Of a stretch of 64,000 nucleotides of DNA, positions 54,169 through 61,981 are shown piece after piece. A program made the translations under genes and the position numbers. Positions within the stretch are counted from its first letter, which is position 1. Every line of letters starts with the position of its first letter. The stretch is from JAMXLO01 sp963812475 (lineage in GTDB: Bacteria > Pseudomonadota > Alphaproteobacteria > Acetobacterales > Acetobacteraceae), in the NCBI GenBank assembly GCA_963812475.1, contig CAWEVI010000057.1, positions 74,861 through 138,860 of the forward strand. The letters run 5' to 3'. The notes beneath the pieces were generated by a model, which was not told the DNA's origin, did no database searches, and was given only the letters and a program-made list of their open reading frames with translations.

Positions 54169-55599
54169 CTACCGGTCTGTCAGCCGCAATTCTATGCGGC
54201 GGTTCTTCGCATAGGCGTCCGGCGTATCCGCGGGATCGAGCGGCTCATTGTCGGCAAACCCGGTCGCGGCGAGATGCTCGGCCGGCACGCCATCGGCGAT
54301 CAGCAGCTTGACCACGGTGATGGCACGGGCCGTGGACAGCTCCCAATTGGACGCGTACGGGAAACCGGGCTTAATCGGCTGGTGGTCGGTGTGGCCGTCG
54401 ATCCGCATGATCCATTTGATGTCGGGCGGTATCTCCGCGGCGATATCCTTGATGGTGACCGCCAGCGCGGTGATGCCTGCCTGACCGGCCGGTGTCAGCT
54501 CGGCGCTGCCGACCGGGAACAGCACCTCGCTCTGGAACACGAAGCGATCGCCGACGATCTGCACGCCGGGGCGGTTCGCCAGTACGTCGCGCAGCTTGCC
54601 GAAGAACTCGCTGCGATAGCGCTGGAGTTCCTCCACCTTCGAGGCCAGCGCCACATTCAGCTTCTGGCCAAGATTGGCGATCTGGGTGTCCTTATCCTTT
54701 CCCTGGGTCTGAGCAAGATCCAGCGCGTTTGCGACCGAGGTGAGCTGCGCCTTCAGCTCGTCCACCTGCTTGTTGAGCAACGCAATCTGCGCGCGGGCTG
54801 AATCGCCGAGCAGCTTCTCGCCGGAAAGCTGCGCCTCGACCGCGGCGCGGCGCTGCTGCTCGGTCATGGTACGGGCGGCCGAATCCTGCGCCTGCTTCTC
54901 GAGTTCGTCGCGCAGAGCGGCCAGCGCCCGGTTCTGCTCGGCCAGTTTCGCAAGATCGGACAGTCGCGCGGTGATCGTCTCCTTGTCGGCCTTCACCGTC
55001 GTGTCCAGATCGGCGATCTGCTTCTGCATCTCGGCAAGCTGTGACTGGGCGGCGGCAAGCTGGCGCCGCGTGTCCGCAAGCTGTGTGGCGACCCTGGCCG
55101 TCTCCTGGGTGGCGGCATCGGTGCGGCCGGTGGCTGCGGTGAGGTCCTTCTGCAGCTGCTGGGTGCGCGCCAGGCCGGACTGGAGCTGCAGCGCCGCATC
55201 GGCAAGCTGCTGCGACAGCTGCGAACGTTCGAGGCGCAGGGCGTCGCGGTCGGCGGTGGCCCGGTCGGCCTGGTCCTTCAGGGCGGTAAGCTGCTGGGTC
55301 AGGGTATCGCGCGCGGCGCTCGTCGCCGTCAGGTCGCGATTGAGCTGGGCAATCGATTGCTGCAGATCGGCGCTGCGGCCGCGCTCCAGTGACAGCATGT
55401 CGCTGACTTCGGCGAGCTGCCGGTTCACCCGGTCGAGCTGCTTGTCGCGTCCGGTCAGCGCGACCGACAGGAAGGCCTGCGCCAGCACGAACACCAGGAG
55501 CACGAAGATGATGACCATCAGCAGCGTGGACAGCGCATCCACGTAGCCAGGCCAGGGCGATAGTCCGTTGTCGCCGCGGCGGCGTACCGTGAGGGCCAT
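54169..55599 (-). CDS. MotB-like protein with long coiled coil and OmpA peptidoglycan-binding domain
   Basis: A 476-residue inner-membrane protein. An N-terminal helix (SPWPGYVDALSTLLMVIIFV) carries an Asp in the MotB/ExbD-like position. It is followed by a very long coiled coil (about residues 50-330, rich in Gln/Ala/Asp/Lys heptads) and an OmpA-like domain (from about residue 350: FPVGSAELTPAGQA, IDGHTDHQPI, STARAITVVKLL, NRRIELRL) that should bind peptidoglycan. It follows an ExbB-like gene by two bases. Together they look like a proton-driven envelope machine reaching the cell wall; this is not the flagellar stator, as no flagellar genes are near. Confidence 0.85.
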   Translation of the reverse strand: MALTVRRRGDNGLSPWPGYVDALSTLLMVIIFVLLVFVLAQAFLSVALTGRDKQLDRVNRQLAEVSDMLSLERGRSADLQQSIAQLNRDLTATSAARDTLTQQLTALKDQADRATADRDALRLERSQLSQQLADAALQLQSGLARTQQLQKDLTAATGRTDAATQETARVATQLADTRRQLAAAQSQLAEMQKQIADLDTTVKADKETITARLSDLAKLAEQNRALAALRDELEKQAQDSAARTMTEQQRRAAVEAQLSGEKLLGDSARAQIALLNKQVDELKAQLTSVANALDLAQTQGKDKDTQIANLGQKLNVALASKVEELQRYRSEFFGKLRDVLANRPGVQIVGDRFVFQSEVLFPVGSAELTPAGQAGITALAVTIKDIAAEIPPDIKWIMRIDGHTDHQPIKPGFPYASNWELSTARAITVVKLLIADGVPAEHLAATGFADNEPLDPADTPDAYAKNRRIELRLTDR

Positions 55600-55601
55600 G
55601 G

Positions 55602-56753
55602 TTACTTCTGCTCGTCAGCCAGGGCGGCGACCGTCCTGGTCAGGATGCGGAGGTCATTGCGCAACTCCGCCGTCGCCTGCGCGCGCCCCTGCTCGGCATC
55701 GGCCAGCAGGCGCTGAAGATAAAGCTCGATGTTGCGCAGATGCGCGCGCGCCGCATCATCGAAGCCGGCCTCGCGGCGCTGCTCGGCCAGCCGCTGTAAG
55801 GCCGGCGCGATCGCCGACTGCGCTTCGGCGATGCGCAGCATCAGGTGCTGGCTGGTGCGCATCGCGTCCGACAGCGTGGCGATGTGCTCGGTGAGCGCCA
55901 GCACCGCCTGGTTCGCCTGCGAGCGGCTGTCCTCGCCGCGTTGCAGGATGCGCTGGAGGTTCTCCATGTTCTCGGCGGTCTGCTCCAGCAGCGCCTGGAC
56001 ATAGACCGGCACCGAGCCCTCGCCTTCCGCCAGCACGCCGGACGACAGGCGGGTCAGGCCTGCCAGCCATTCCTCCAGCTCGTTGAAGAAGCGGTTCTGC
56101 GCCTGGCCCGCGGTCAGGTCGAGGAAACCCAGTACCAGCGCGCCGGACAGGCCGAACATCGAGGCGGAAAACGCCGTGCCCATGCCGGCGAGCGGCTTCG
56201 CGAGCCCCGACTTGAGCTGTTCGAACAGCGCGTTGAGGTCGCCCGAGCCGACCGACATCGAGCCGATCACGTCGGACACCGCGCCCACCGTCTTCAGCAG
56301 GCCCCAGAACGTGCCGAGCAGACCGAGGAAGATCAGCAGGCCGGTCATGTAGCGCGACAGCTCGCGGCTTTCGTCCAGGCGCGATGCAATGCCGTCCAGC
56401 AGGCTTCGCATCGCGCCGGCCGATAGCGTGAAGCGCGCGAGGTCAGTGCGGCTGTGTTCCTCGCGCGCGGCCAGCATGTTGGCCATCGGCGCCAGCAGTT
56501 TCGGCGACGGCAGCGAACCAAGTCGCGGACGTGCGGTCTGGTAGGTCTCCAGCCAGGTGACCTCGGGTGAGAGCCGCAGCACCTGACGCAGGTTCCAGCC
56601 GACGCCGATCAGCGCGACCAGCAGGATCAGGCTGTTGAGCAGCGGATTGTTGCCATAGGCGGTGAGCAGGACCGGCGACAGCAGGGCGGCGACCAGCAGG
56701 ACCAGCAGCAGGAACACGCCCATCCGGATCAGGTAGGTGTTCGGACGCGTCAT
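55602..56753 (-). CDS. MotA/TolQ/ExbB-like proton-channel protein
   Basis: A 383-residue protein with membrane segments near residues 10-50 and a second pair at about 140-200 (LLIFLGLLGTFWGLLKTVGA and MGTAFSASMFGLSGALVLGF), the family signature of MotA/TolQ/ExbB channels. The C-terminal half is a helical cytoplasmic region. It overlaps the upstream gene by four bases and precedes the MotB-like gene, giving a three-gene unit. Confidence 0.85.
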   Translation of the reverse strand: MTRPNTYLIRMGVFLLLVLLVAALLSPVLLTAYGNNPLLNSLILLVALIGVGWNLRQVLRLSPEVTWLETYQTARPRLGSLPSPKLLAPMANMLAAREEHSRTDLARFTLSAGAMRSLLDGIASRLDESRELSRYMTGLLIFLGLLGTFWGLLKTVGAVSDVIGSMSVGSGDLNALFEQLKSGLAKPLAGMGTAFSASMFGLSGALVLGFLDLTAGQAQNRFFNELEEWLAGLTRLSSGVLAEGEGSVPVYVQALLEQTAENMENLQRILQRGEDSRSQANQAVLALTEHIATLSDAMRTSQHLMLRIAEAQSAIAPALQRLAEQRREAGFDDAARAHLRNIELYLQRLLADAEQGRAQATAELRNDLRILTRTVAALADEQK

Positions 56754-57601
56754 TGTTGTCGGCTCGGCGGGTTCGCCGGCGCATCGGCCGGCGCACTGGC
56801 CGGGATCGACGGCGCATTGACGCCCAGCACCGAGAGGTCCACCCGATCCGCCGGCGCGTCCCCCGCCTGTGCACCTCCGCCCTGCGCGCCCGCGGGCTGC
56901 GCGCCAAGCGCGCGAACGTAGATCCGCGTCGAACTCACACCATCGGCGATCAGCGCGCTGCGCACGGCGAGCGCGCGCGCCAATGAAAGCCGCCGGGCGG
57001 TCGAGGGGTCCTCCGGCGTGCCGGCCGCATAGGCCACCACGTTGAAGCTGATCCCGTCGCCTTGCGGTCCGGTCCGGACGAGATTCTGGATGGCGCCCGC
57101 GCTCGCCGGGCTGAGATCGGTCTCGCCCTCACCGAAAGTCACGCGAAGTCCTGCACCGACTGCGCTCGCCGCGCTGGCCGCGGTATCCGAAATCGGCGGC
57201 GGTGGGGGCGGCGGTGCCTGAGCGGCCGGAGGCGGCGGCGCGAGCGGCGCGAGGGCAATGACCGGCGGCGGCGCCACCGGCAGGGTCGCCGCCGGCGGGG
57301 TGGGTGCCGGCACGCCTTGCGGTGCCGCCGGCGCGGGCGTCGCAGCCGCGGTCGAGGACTCCGGCGCGGGCGTGGCGGCGGGCTGTTGTGGCGACGGCTT
57401 GGTCAGCTTGGCGGAAGCCGAGGGCTGCGAGGCCGGCTTTGGCGGGGCGCGGCGCGGGCGCACCTCCGGCGCCGGCGCTTTTGCTCCCGGCAGGGCATCA
57501 AGTGCGTGCAGATCGACGGTGACCTGCGCAAGCGCGGGCGCAGCTGCGCAGAGCAGCCCGGCCAACAGGAGAGTGACTTGCCACATGCGGCGAGGATACA
57601 T
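56750..57601 (-). CDS. Secreted Pro/Ala-rich protein with OmpA-like C-terminal domain
   Basis: A 283-residue protein with a Sec signal (LLLAGLLCAAAPALAQ). A proline- and alanine-rich spacer (about residues 40-135) could span the periplasm. The C-terminal OmpA-like segment has LRVTFGEGETDLSPASAGAI and ARRLSLARALAVRSALIADG. First gene of the ExbB/MotB-like unit, overlapping it by four bases. Probably a cell-wall-facing part of that complex. Confidence 0.8.
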   Translation of the reverse strand: MYPRRMWQVTLLLAGLLCAAAPALAQVTVDLHALDALPGAKAPAPEVRPRRAPPKPASQPSASAKLTKPSPQQPAATPAPESSTAAATPAPAAPQGVPAPTPPAATLPVAPPPVIALAPLAPPPPAAQAPPPPPPPISDTAASAASAVGAGLRVTFGEGETDLSPASAGAIQNLVRTGPQGDGISFNVVAYAAGTPEDPSTARRLSLARALAVRSALIADGVSSTRIYVRALGAQPAGAQGGGAQAGDAPADRVDLSVLGVNAPSIPASAPADAPANPPSRQQ

Positions 57602-57634
57602 GGGACAGACAATAGAAAATAGTGAACGCTGTCA

Positions 57635-58490
57635 TCATCCTGCATCAATGGCCGGGCCGGATTGGTGGCCTCGGGCGATGCCTTGCAGGACGGCCTCGGT
57701 CAGGGGCACGTGCAGATGTGGGTTCGCCGCGACGACATCGCCGGAGTCGAGCGGGTCCTTGCCGCCCGGGTCGGTGGCGAAGCCCCCTGCCTCACGCACC
57801 AGCAACAGTCCGGCCGCCATGTCCCAGCGCTTCAGCCCCAGCTCCCAAAATCCGTCGTAGCGGCCGGCCGCGACCCAGGCCAGATCGAGCGCAGCCGCGC
57901 CGAAGCGGCGGATGCCGGCAACCTGCGGCATCAGCAACCCTAGCGTGCGCGCGAAGGCCAGCCGGCGGTAGGGCGCAACCGCGGCGAACGGGATGCCGGT
58001 GGCAAATACCGCGTCCTTCAGTTCGCGCCGCGCCGAGACGCGCAGCCGCCGTTCGTTGACGAACGCGCCGACGCCCTTTTCCGCCCAGAACAGCTCGTCA
58101 ACCGCGGGCGCGTAAATCAGGCCGGCCACCAGTTCGGAGCCGCCGTCGGACAGCCGGCGTTCCAGCCCGACACTGATCGCCCAGTGCGGAATGCCGTGCA
58201 GAAAGTTGGTGGTGCCGTCGAGCGGATCGACCACCCAGCGCCACGACCAGTGCTGCGAGCCCGGACGCGCCGGATTCCTCCATCAGGAAGGCATAGCCCG
58301 GACGGGCCTTGTTCAGTTCCTCGCGCAGGGTCTGTTCCGAACGGATGTCGGCCTGCGAGACAAAGTCGGACGGCCCCTTCACCGATACCTGCAGCTGCTC
58401 GACCTCATTGAAGTCGCGCAGCAGCCGCTTCGATGCCTTCTGAGCGGCGTTCGCCATGACCGTCAGATGCGGGGAGAGGCGAAGCGCCAC
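57635..58490 (-). pseudogene. Inositol-monophosphatase family (SuhB-like) gene with single-base frameshift
   Basis: A member of the IMPase superfamily. The N-terminal part starts at a GTG (58490) and runs through FVSQADIRSEQTLREELNKA and FLMEESG, holding the first Glu. The frame then breaks near 58260-58262, and the rest, with the metal motif WVVDPLDGTTNFLHG and the late ELGLKRWDMAAGLLLVREAG, lies in the next frame. Removing one base from the GGG run (minus strand) gives a continuous protein of about 284 residues. The gene is usually conserved beside efp, so sequence error is a serious possibility. Confidence 0.85.
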
Positions 58491-58502
58491 AGGCTCTGGA
58501 CC

Positions 58503-59069
58503 TCAGCCCTTGGAGCGCTCCACGTAGCTGGCGTCCTCGGTCTTCACCACGATCTTCTCGCCGGTCTCGATGAATGGCGGCACCGAGGTCTTCACGCCGT
58601 TCGAAAGCCGCGCCGGCTTGTACGAGGAAGCGGCGGTCTGCCCCTTCACCACCGGATCCGCCTCGACAACTTCGAGCACGACGGTTGCCGGAAGGTGGAC
58701 GCCCACCGGGTCGCCTTCCACAAGGTCGATCGTGACGCGCATGTTGTCTTGCAGGAACGGCGCCAGATCCCCCAGCAGTTCGAGTGGAATATGGGCCTCC
58801 TCGTAGCTTTCCGGGTCCATCAGCACCATGTTCGTGCCGTCGGTGTAGGAGTAGTTGTACTCCTTCTCCTCGGTCATCAGTCGCTCGACGGTATCGGCGG
58901 TGCGCCAGCGCTCGTTGGTCTTGTTGCCCGACTTGAGGTCGCGCATTTCCACCTGGATGAATGCGCCGCCCTTGCCGGGGGTGATGATCTGCTGCTTCAG
59001 CACGGTCCAGCGACGGCCATCGTGCTCGATCACCTGTCCGGCACGGATCAGGTTCGCCTGCTGTTTCAT
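58503..59069 (-). CDS. efp: Elongation factor P
   Basis: A 188-residue translation factor that helps ribosomes past polyproline stretches. The N-terminal KOW-like domain has the PGKGGAFIQVEMRDLKSGNK loop with Lys33 at the modification position. The OB-type domains end with GVKTSVPPFIETGEKIVV, the EF-P signature. The nearby polyproline-rich OmpA-like protein at 56750-57601 is a plausible client. Divergent from the chemoreceptor gene. Confidence 0.97.
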   Translation of the reverse strand: MKQQANLIRAGQVIEHDGRRWTVLKQQIITPGKGGAFIQVEMRDLKSGNKTNERWRTADTVERLMTEEKEYNYSYTDGTNMVLMDPESYEEAHIPLELLGDLAPFLQDNMRVTIDLVEGDPVGVHLPATVVLEVVEADPVVKGQTAASSYKPARLSNGVKTSVPPFIETGEKIVVKTEDASYVERSKG

Positions 59070-59228
59070 TGTAAAAGAGCCTGTGTCGGTTGTCTTTAGG
59101 GTGCCGGCTTCTAGACCGACCCGGCGGGTCGGGCAAGCGCGCGGGGCTGTTAACGCGACGTTGTCGGATTGGGCGGAGTTTGTCTGCTCTCCGGCATCAG
59201 CGGTCGCCGCGCAAGCAAAGGCATTCGC

Positions 59229-60869
59229 ATGGATTTCATCCGTCTCAAGGTGCGTACGCGCATCTACCTCGGCTTCACCGCACTGATCGTGCTGAGCCTC
59301 GGCATCGCTGGCTTCGGGGTCTACCAGTTATCCGGCATCGGCGGGCATGTCAGGACGATGGACGTGCTGGCCGGCGTCACGCAGCGTGTGCTGTCGGTCA
59401 CCCGCAATCTCGAGGCCATCCGCAGCGCGGAGACGAACTATCTGATCGACGCCCCGGACGCCTCGATGCAGGAGGCCCGGGCCAATGCGCAGCAGGCGAA
59501 CGCCCATCTGGCCGAGGCGGTCCGGGTGGCGATCTCGCAGGAGCGGGCGAACATCTATCGCTCCGTCCAGGATGCCTTGAAGGCGCACGAAGCAAACCTC
59601 GATCAGCTCGGGCAGCTCAGCGCGACCTGGGTCGCCGAACGCGCCAAACTCTTCACCGGCGGCGATGCGCTGACGGCTGCGACGGACCGGCTGGTGGCGG
59701 CCGCGCGGGCGTCCAGCGACGCGGAGGCCCGCGACACGGCCGACAAGGTGGAACGGGCGATGCTGCTGATCCGCCTGGCCAATCTGCGGTTCATCACCAC
59801 CCAGGACAAGGGCGCCACCGCCGCAGTCGAAACCAGCATCGGCAACGCGCACGCCGCACTCGCGGCGCTGCGGCGGGCTGCGGGTCCCGAGGCGGGCGCA
59901 CTGGTCGCGCCGGTCGAGGCGGCGATGGCGGCATACCAGGCAAGCTTCACAGCGTTCTCCGTCGCCAGGTTGGCGGCCAATGACCTGTACAGCCAGCAGA
60001 TGCGGCCGCAGCTCATGGCCATGCAGGAACAGCTCGACAAGGCCGCCGCGTCGCTCGAACAGAGCTTCGACACGAGCCGCAGGACGGCAGTGGACGTGGT
60101 CGCCAGTGCATCGCTGCTGCAGGCGATCCTGGCCGCGGTGGCGCTGGTCATCGGAGCCGCGCTGGCCCTGGTGATCGGCCGCGGCATCGTCGGCCCGCTG
60201 AACGCCATGACCGGCGTGATGACGAAGCTCGCCGCGGGAGACCACGGCATCGACATTCCGGCGCGCGGCCAGAAGGACGAGGTCGGCGACATGGCGCGCG
60301 CCGTGGAAGTGTTCAAGCAACACGCCATCCAGGCGGAGCGCCTGACCGCCGAGCAGGCCGCGGAGCGCGCCGCCAAGGAACGCCGGCAAGTTGCGATGGA
60401 ACGGCACACGCAGGATTTCGGCAGCTCGATCTCGGGTGTCATGGCCTCGTTGGCCACCGCTGCCGACGAGATGCGGCGGGCGGCCGCGGCGATGTCCGAA
60501 GCCGCCGGCGCGGTGCGGCAGGAGGCCTCGGGCACATCGGAGGGCGCATCCAAGGCCTCACAGGACCTGACCTCGGTGGCCGCCGCGGTGGAGGAACTCA
60601 CCTCCAGCGTCGCCGAGATCTCCCGTCAGGTCGCGGCAGCATCCGACGTGGCGCGCCAGGCGGTGCAACGTGCCGATTCGAGCCACGGCACCATGCAGGG
60701 CCTGTCCGAGGCGACCGCGCGCATCGGCGACGTGGTACACCTGATCAGCGACATCGCCAGCCAGACCAACCTGCCGCCTCTCATAATCCGAATATCACGA
60801 TATATTAAATGCTTAAGGCGATATCTCGCTAGCATTACCCGTGGAATACCCATGATTTTGCCGAGCTAA
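59229..60869 (+). pseudogene. Methyl-accepting chemotaxis protein truncated by inserted DNA
   Basis: A chemoreceptor with a first membrane helix (IYLGFTALIVLSLGIAGFGV), a periplasmic four-helix sensory domain of about 250 residues, a second helix (LLQAILAAVALVIGAALALV), a HAMP domain (RGIVGPLNAMTGVMTKLAAG) and the start of the signalling coiled coil. The family sequence runs to SDIASQTNL (60773, residue 515). The next expected residues (LALNATIEAARAGE) are missing. Instead 31 unrelated residues follow until a stop at 60869. The hairpin tip that binds CheA and CheW is absent, so signalling should be lost. The break marks the left edge of the foreign segment. Confidence 0.9.
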
Positions 60870-61197
60870 CCTGAGACGGTCCGGGACAAAGGGGGCCGGT
60901 CAGAGTTTGCACGCCCCTCGGGAGAGCCAGCCTATGAGCGGCGGCCATCTACTGTCACGTCGAGAAGAATGCCATCGAGACGGATGGGAAGGGTGCCAGT
61001 CCGCCACTGCGCGCCCGGTTGATGATGTAGTGACGCCAGGTGCGGACCCGGGGTGCCGAGAATTGGTCGCTTTTGCAAATTAGCAGCAGCGTACGTCCCC
61101 CGCGCCCACAGTATGAGCCAAGCGTAAACGCGGGGGGACACCCCGTTCTCTTGCACATCTTTGGCTGACAGGACAGCCTCCCCTGGGGAGGAAGGTC
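60774..61197. other. Left end of inserted segment; no gene seen
   Basis: About 420 bases between the chemoreceptor breakpoint and the first island gene. The first 100 bases are AT-richer than the surroundings and hold small palindromic units (TATC-ac-GATA near 60795, GCGA-TATC-TCGC near 60820) that could belong to a recombination site. Short frames on either strand (for example 60955-61452, minus) have no family character or ribosome site. The last 20 bases carry a strong GGGGAGGAAGG ribosome site for the next gene. Confidence 0.5.
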
Positions 61198-61981
61198 ATG
61201 GGCCATGTACAACTCGGCGTGCTGCCGAAGTCGCGAAAGTGGCGTCAGGTCGTCGATGAGCTTCGGCTCGGCGCGGGCATCGGTGAAATAGCCGGCCTGG
61301 CCGCGGAAGCCGCCGAGACCAGCCTGAAGGCAGCTGCGGGTGATCCGGCGTTTCTCCATTCCTTCTGGCTGTTGACGCAAGTCCCGCTTGCAGCTCGCGG
61401 ACCTGTCTTCGCCGAGGATCTGGGCCGCCTTGGGATCATCGTTGCTGACCACCCAAGCCTCTTCGATGTAGTCGCGGCGATATCAGCCGCAGTCGATCGT
61501 CATGCGCGCGACCAAGGGGGGACGGACTGACCTGGGCGAGATGGCCCAGATGGCGGCGGTCGAGAGTTTAACAGCGACCGTAGCGCCGGCACTACCGTCG
61601 CTATTTGGTCCCGGCCCCGAGGAAGTGCAGCGGGCTATAGGGCAGTTGGCTGGCGGAGATAGATTCGCTGTGCTGGCCCGGGAATTCTTTGCTCGCCTGA
61701 CCCAACGGACCCTTGACTATTACCTCAGTCGCGAACTGTCCAACCACATCGGTGCGGGACAACGCTTCGCAGACGACCGTGAACGATCCCAGTTCGACCA
61801 GGCGCTCGACCGACATTGCCGAGAGGCATCGCGGATAGTCGAAGAATTTGCGGGTGGTTGGTACGGTAAGAACGTCTATCAAGGTGATGGCCTGACGCCC
61901 GACGACGTGCGTCGGTTTGCCCCGGTCGCGTTCACGAAAATTCGCGCGGAACTTCGGAAGCGCCGCGATGCCGAGGACTGA
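61198..61981 (+). CDS. QatB-like helical partner protein, split by one-base frameshift
   Basis: One gene in two frames. The first part starts MGHVQLGVLPKSRKWRQVV at an ATG with a very strong ribosome site (GGGGAGGAAGG, about 3 bases spacing) and ends early at 61530. The second part continues in the next frame (DLGEMAQMAAVESLTATV ... FTKIRAELRKRRDAED) to 61981. The switch point is a run of six G at 61516-61521; one G fewer gives a protein of about 260 residues, mostly alpha-helical, without membrane segments. It overlaps the QueC-like gene by 14 bases. Its exposed N-terminal Met-Gly, charged C-terminus and place before a QueC-like gene recall QatB. Function unknown. Confidence 0.72.

Noticed and set aside
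58098..58490. A 130-residue frame as a complete protein
   Set aside because: Its first 75 residues are the N-terminus of the inositol-monophosphatase-like gene; the rest is a frameshift tail.
60955..61452. A 165-codon minus-strand frame at the island's left part
   Set aside because: It is antisense to the start of the QatB-like gene, has no family character and no ribosome site.
61502..61981. A separate 159-residue gene
   Set aside because: Its start has no ribosome site and it continues the upstream protein after the G6 tract, so I merge the two as one frameshifted gene.
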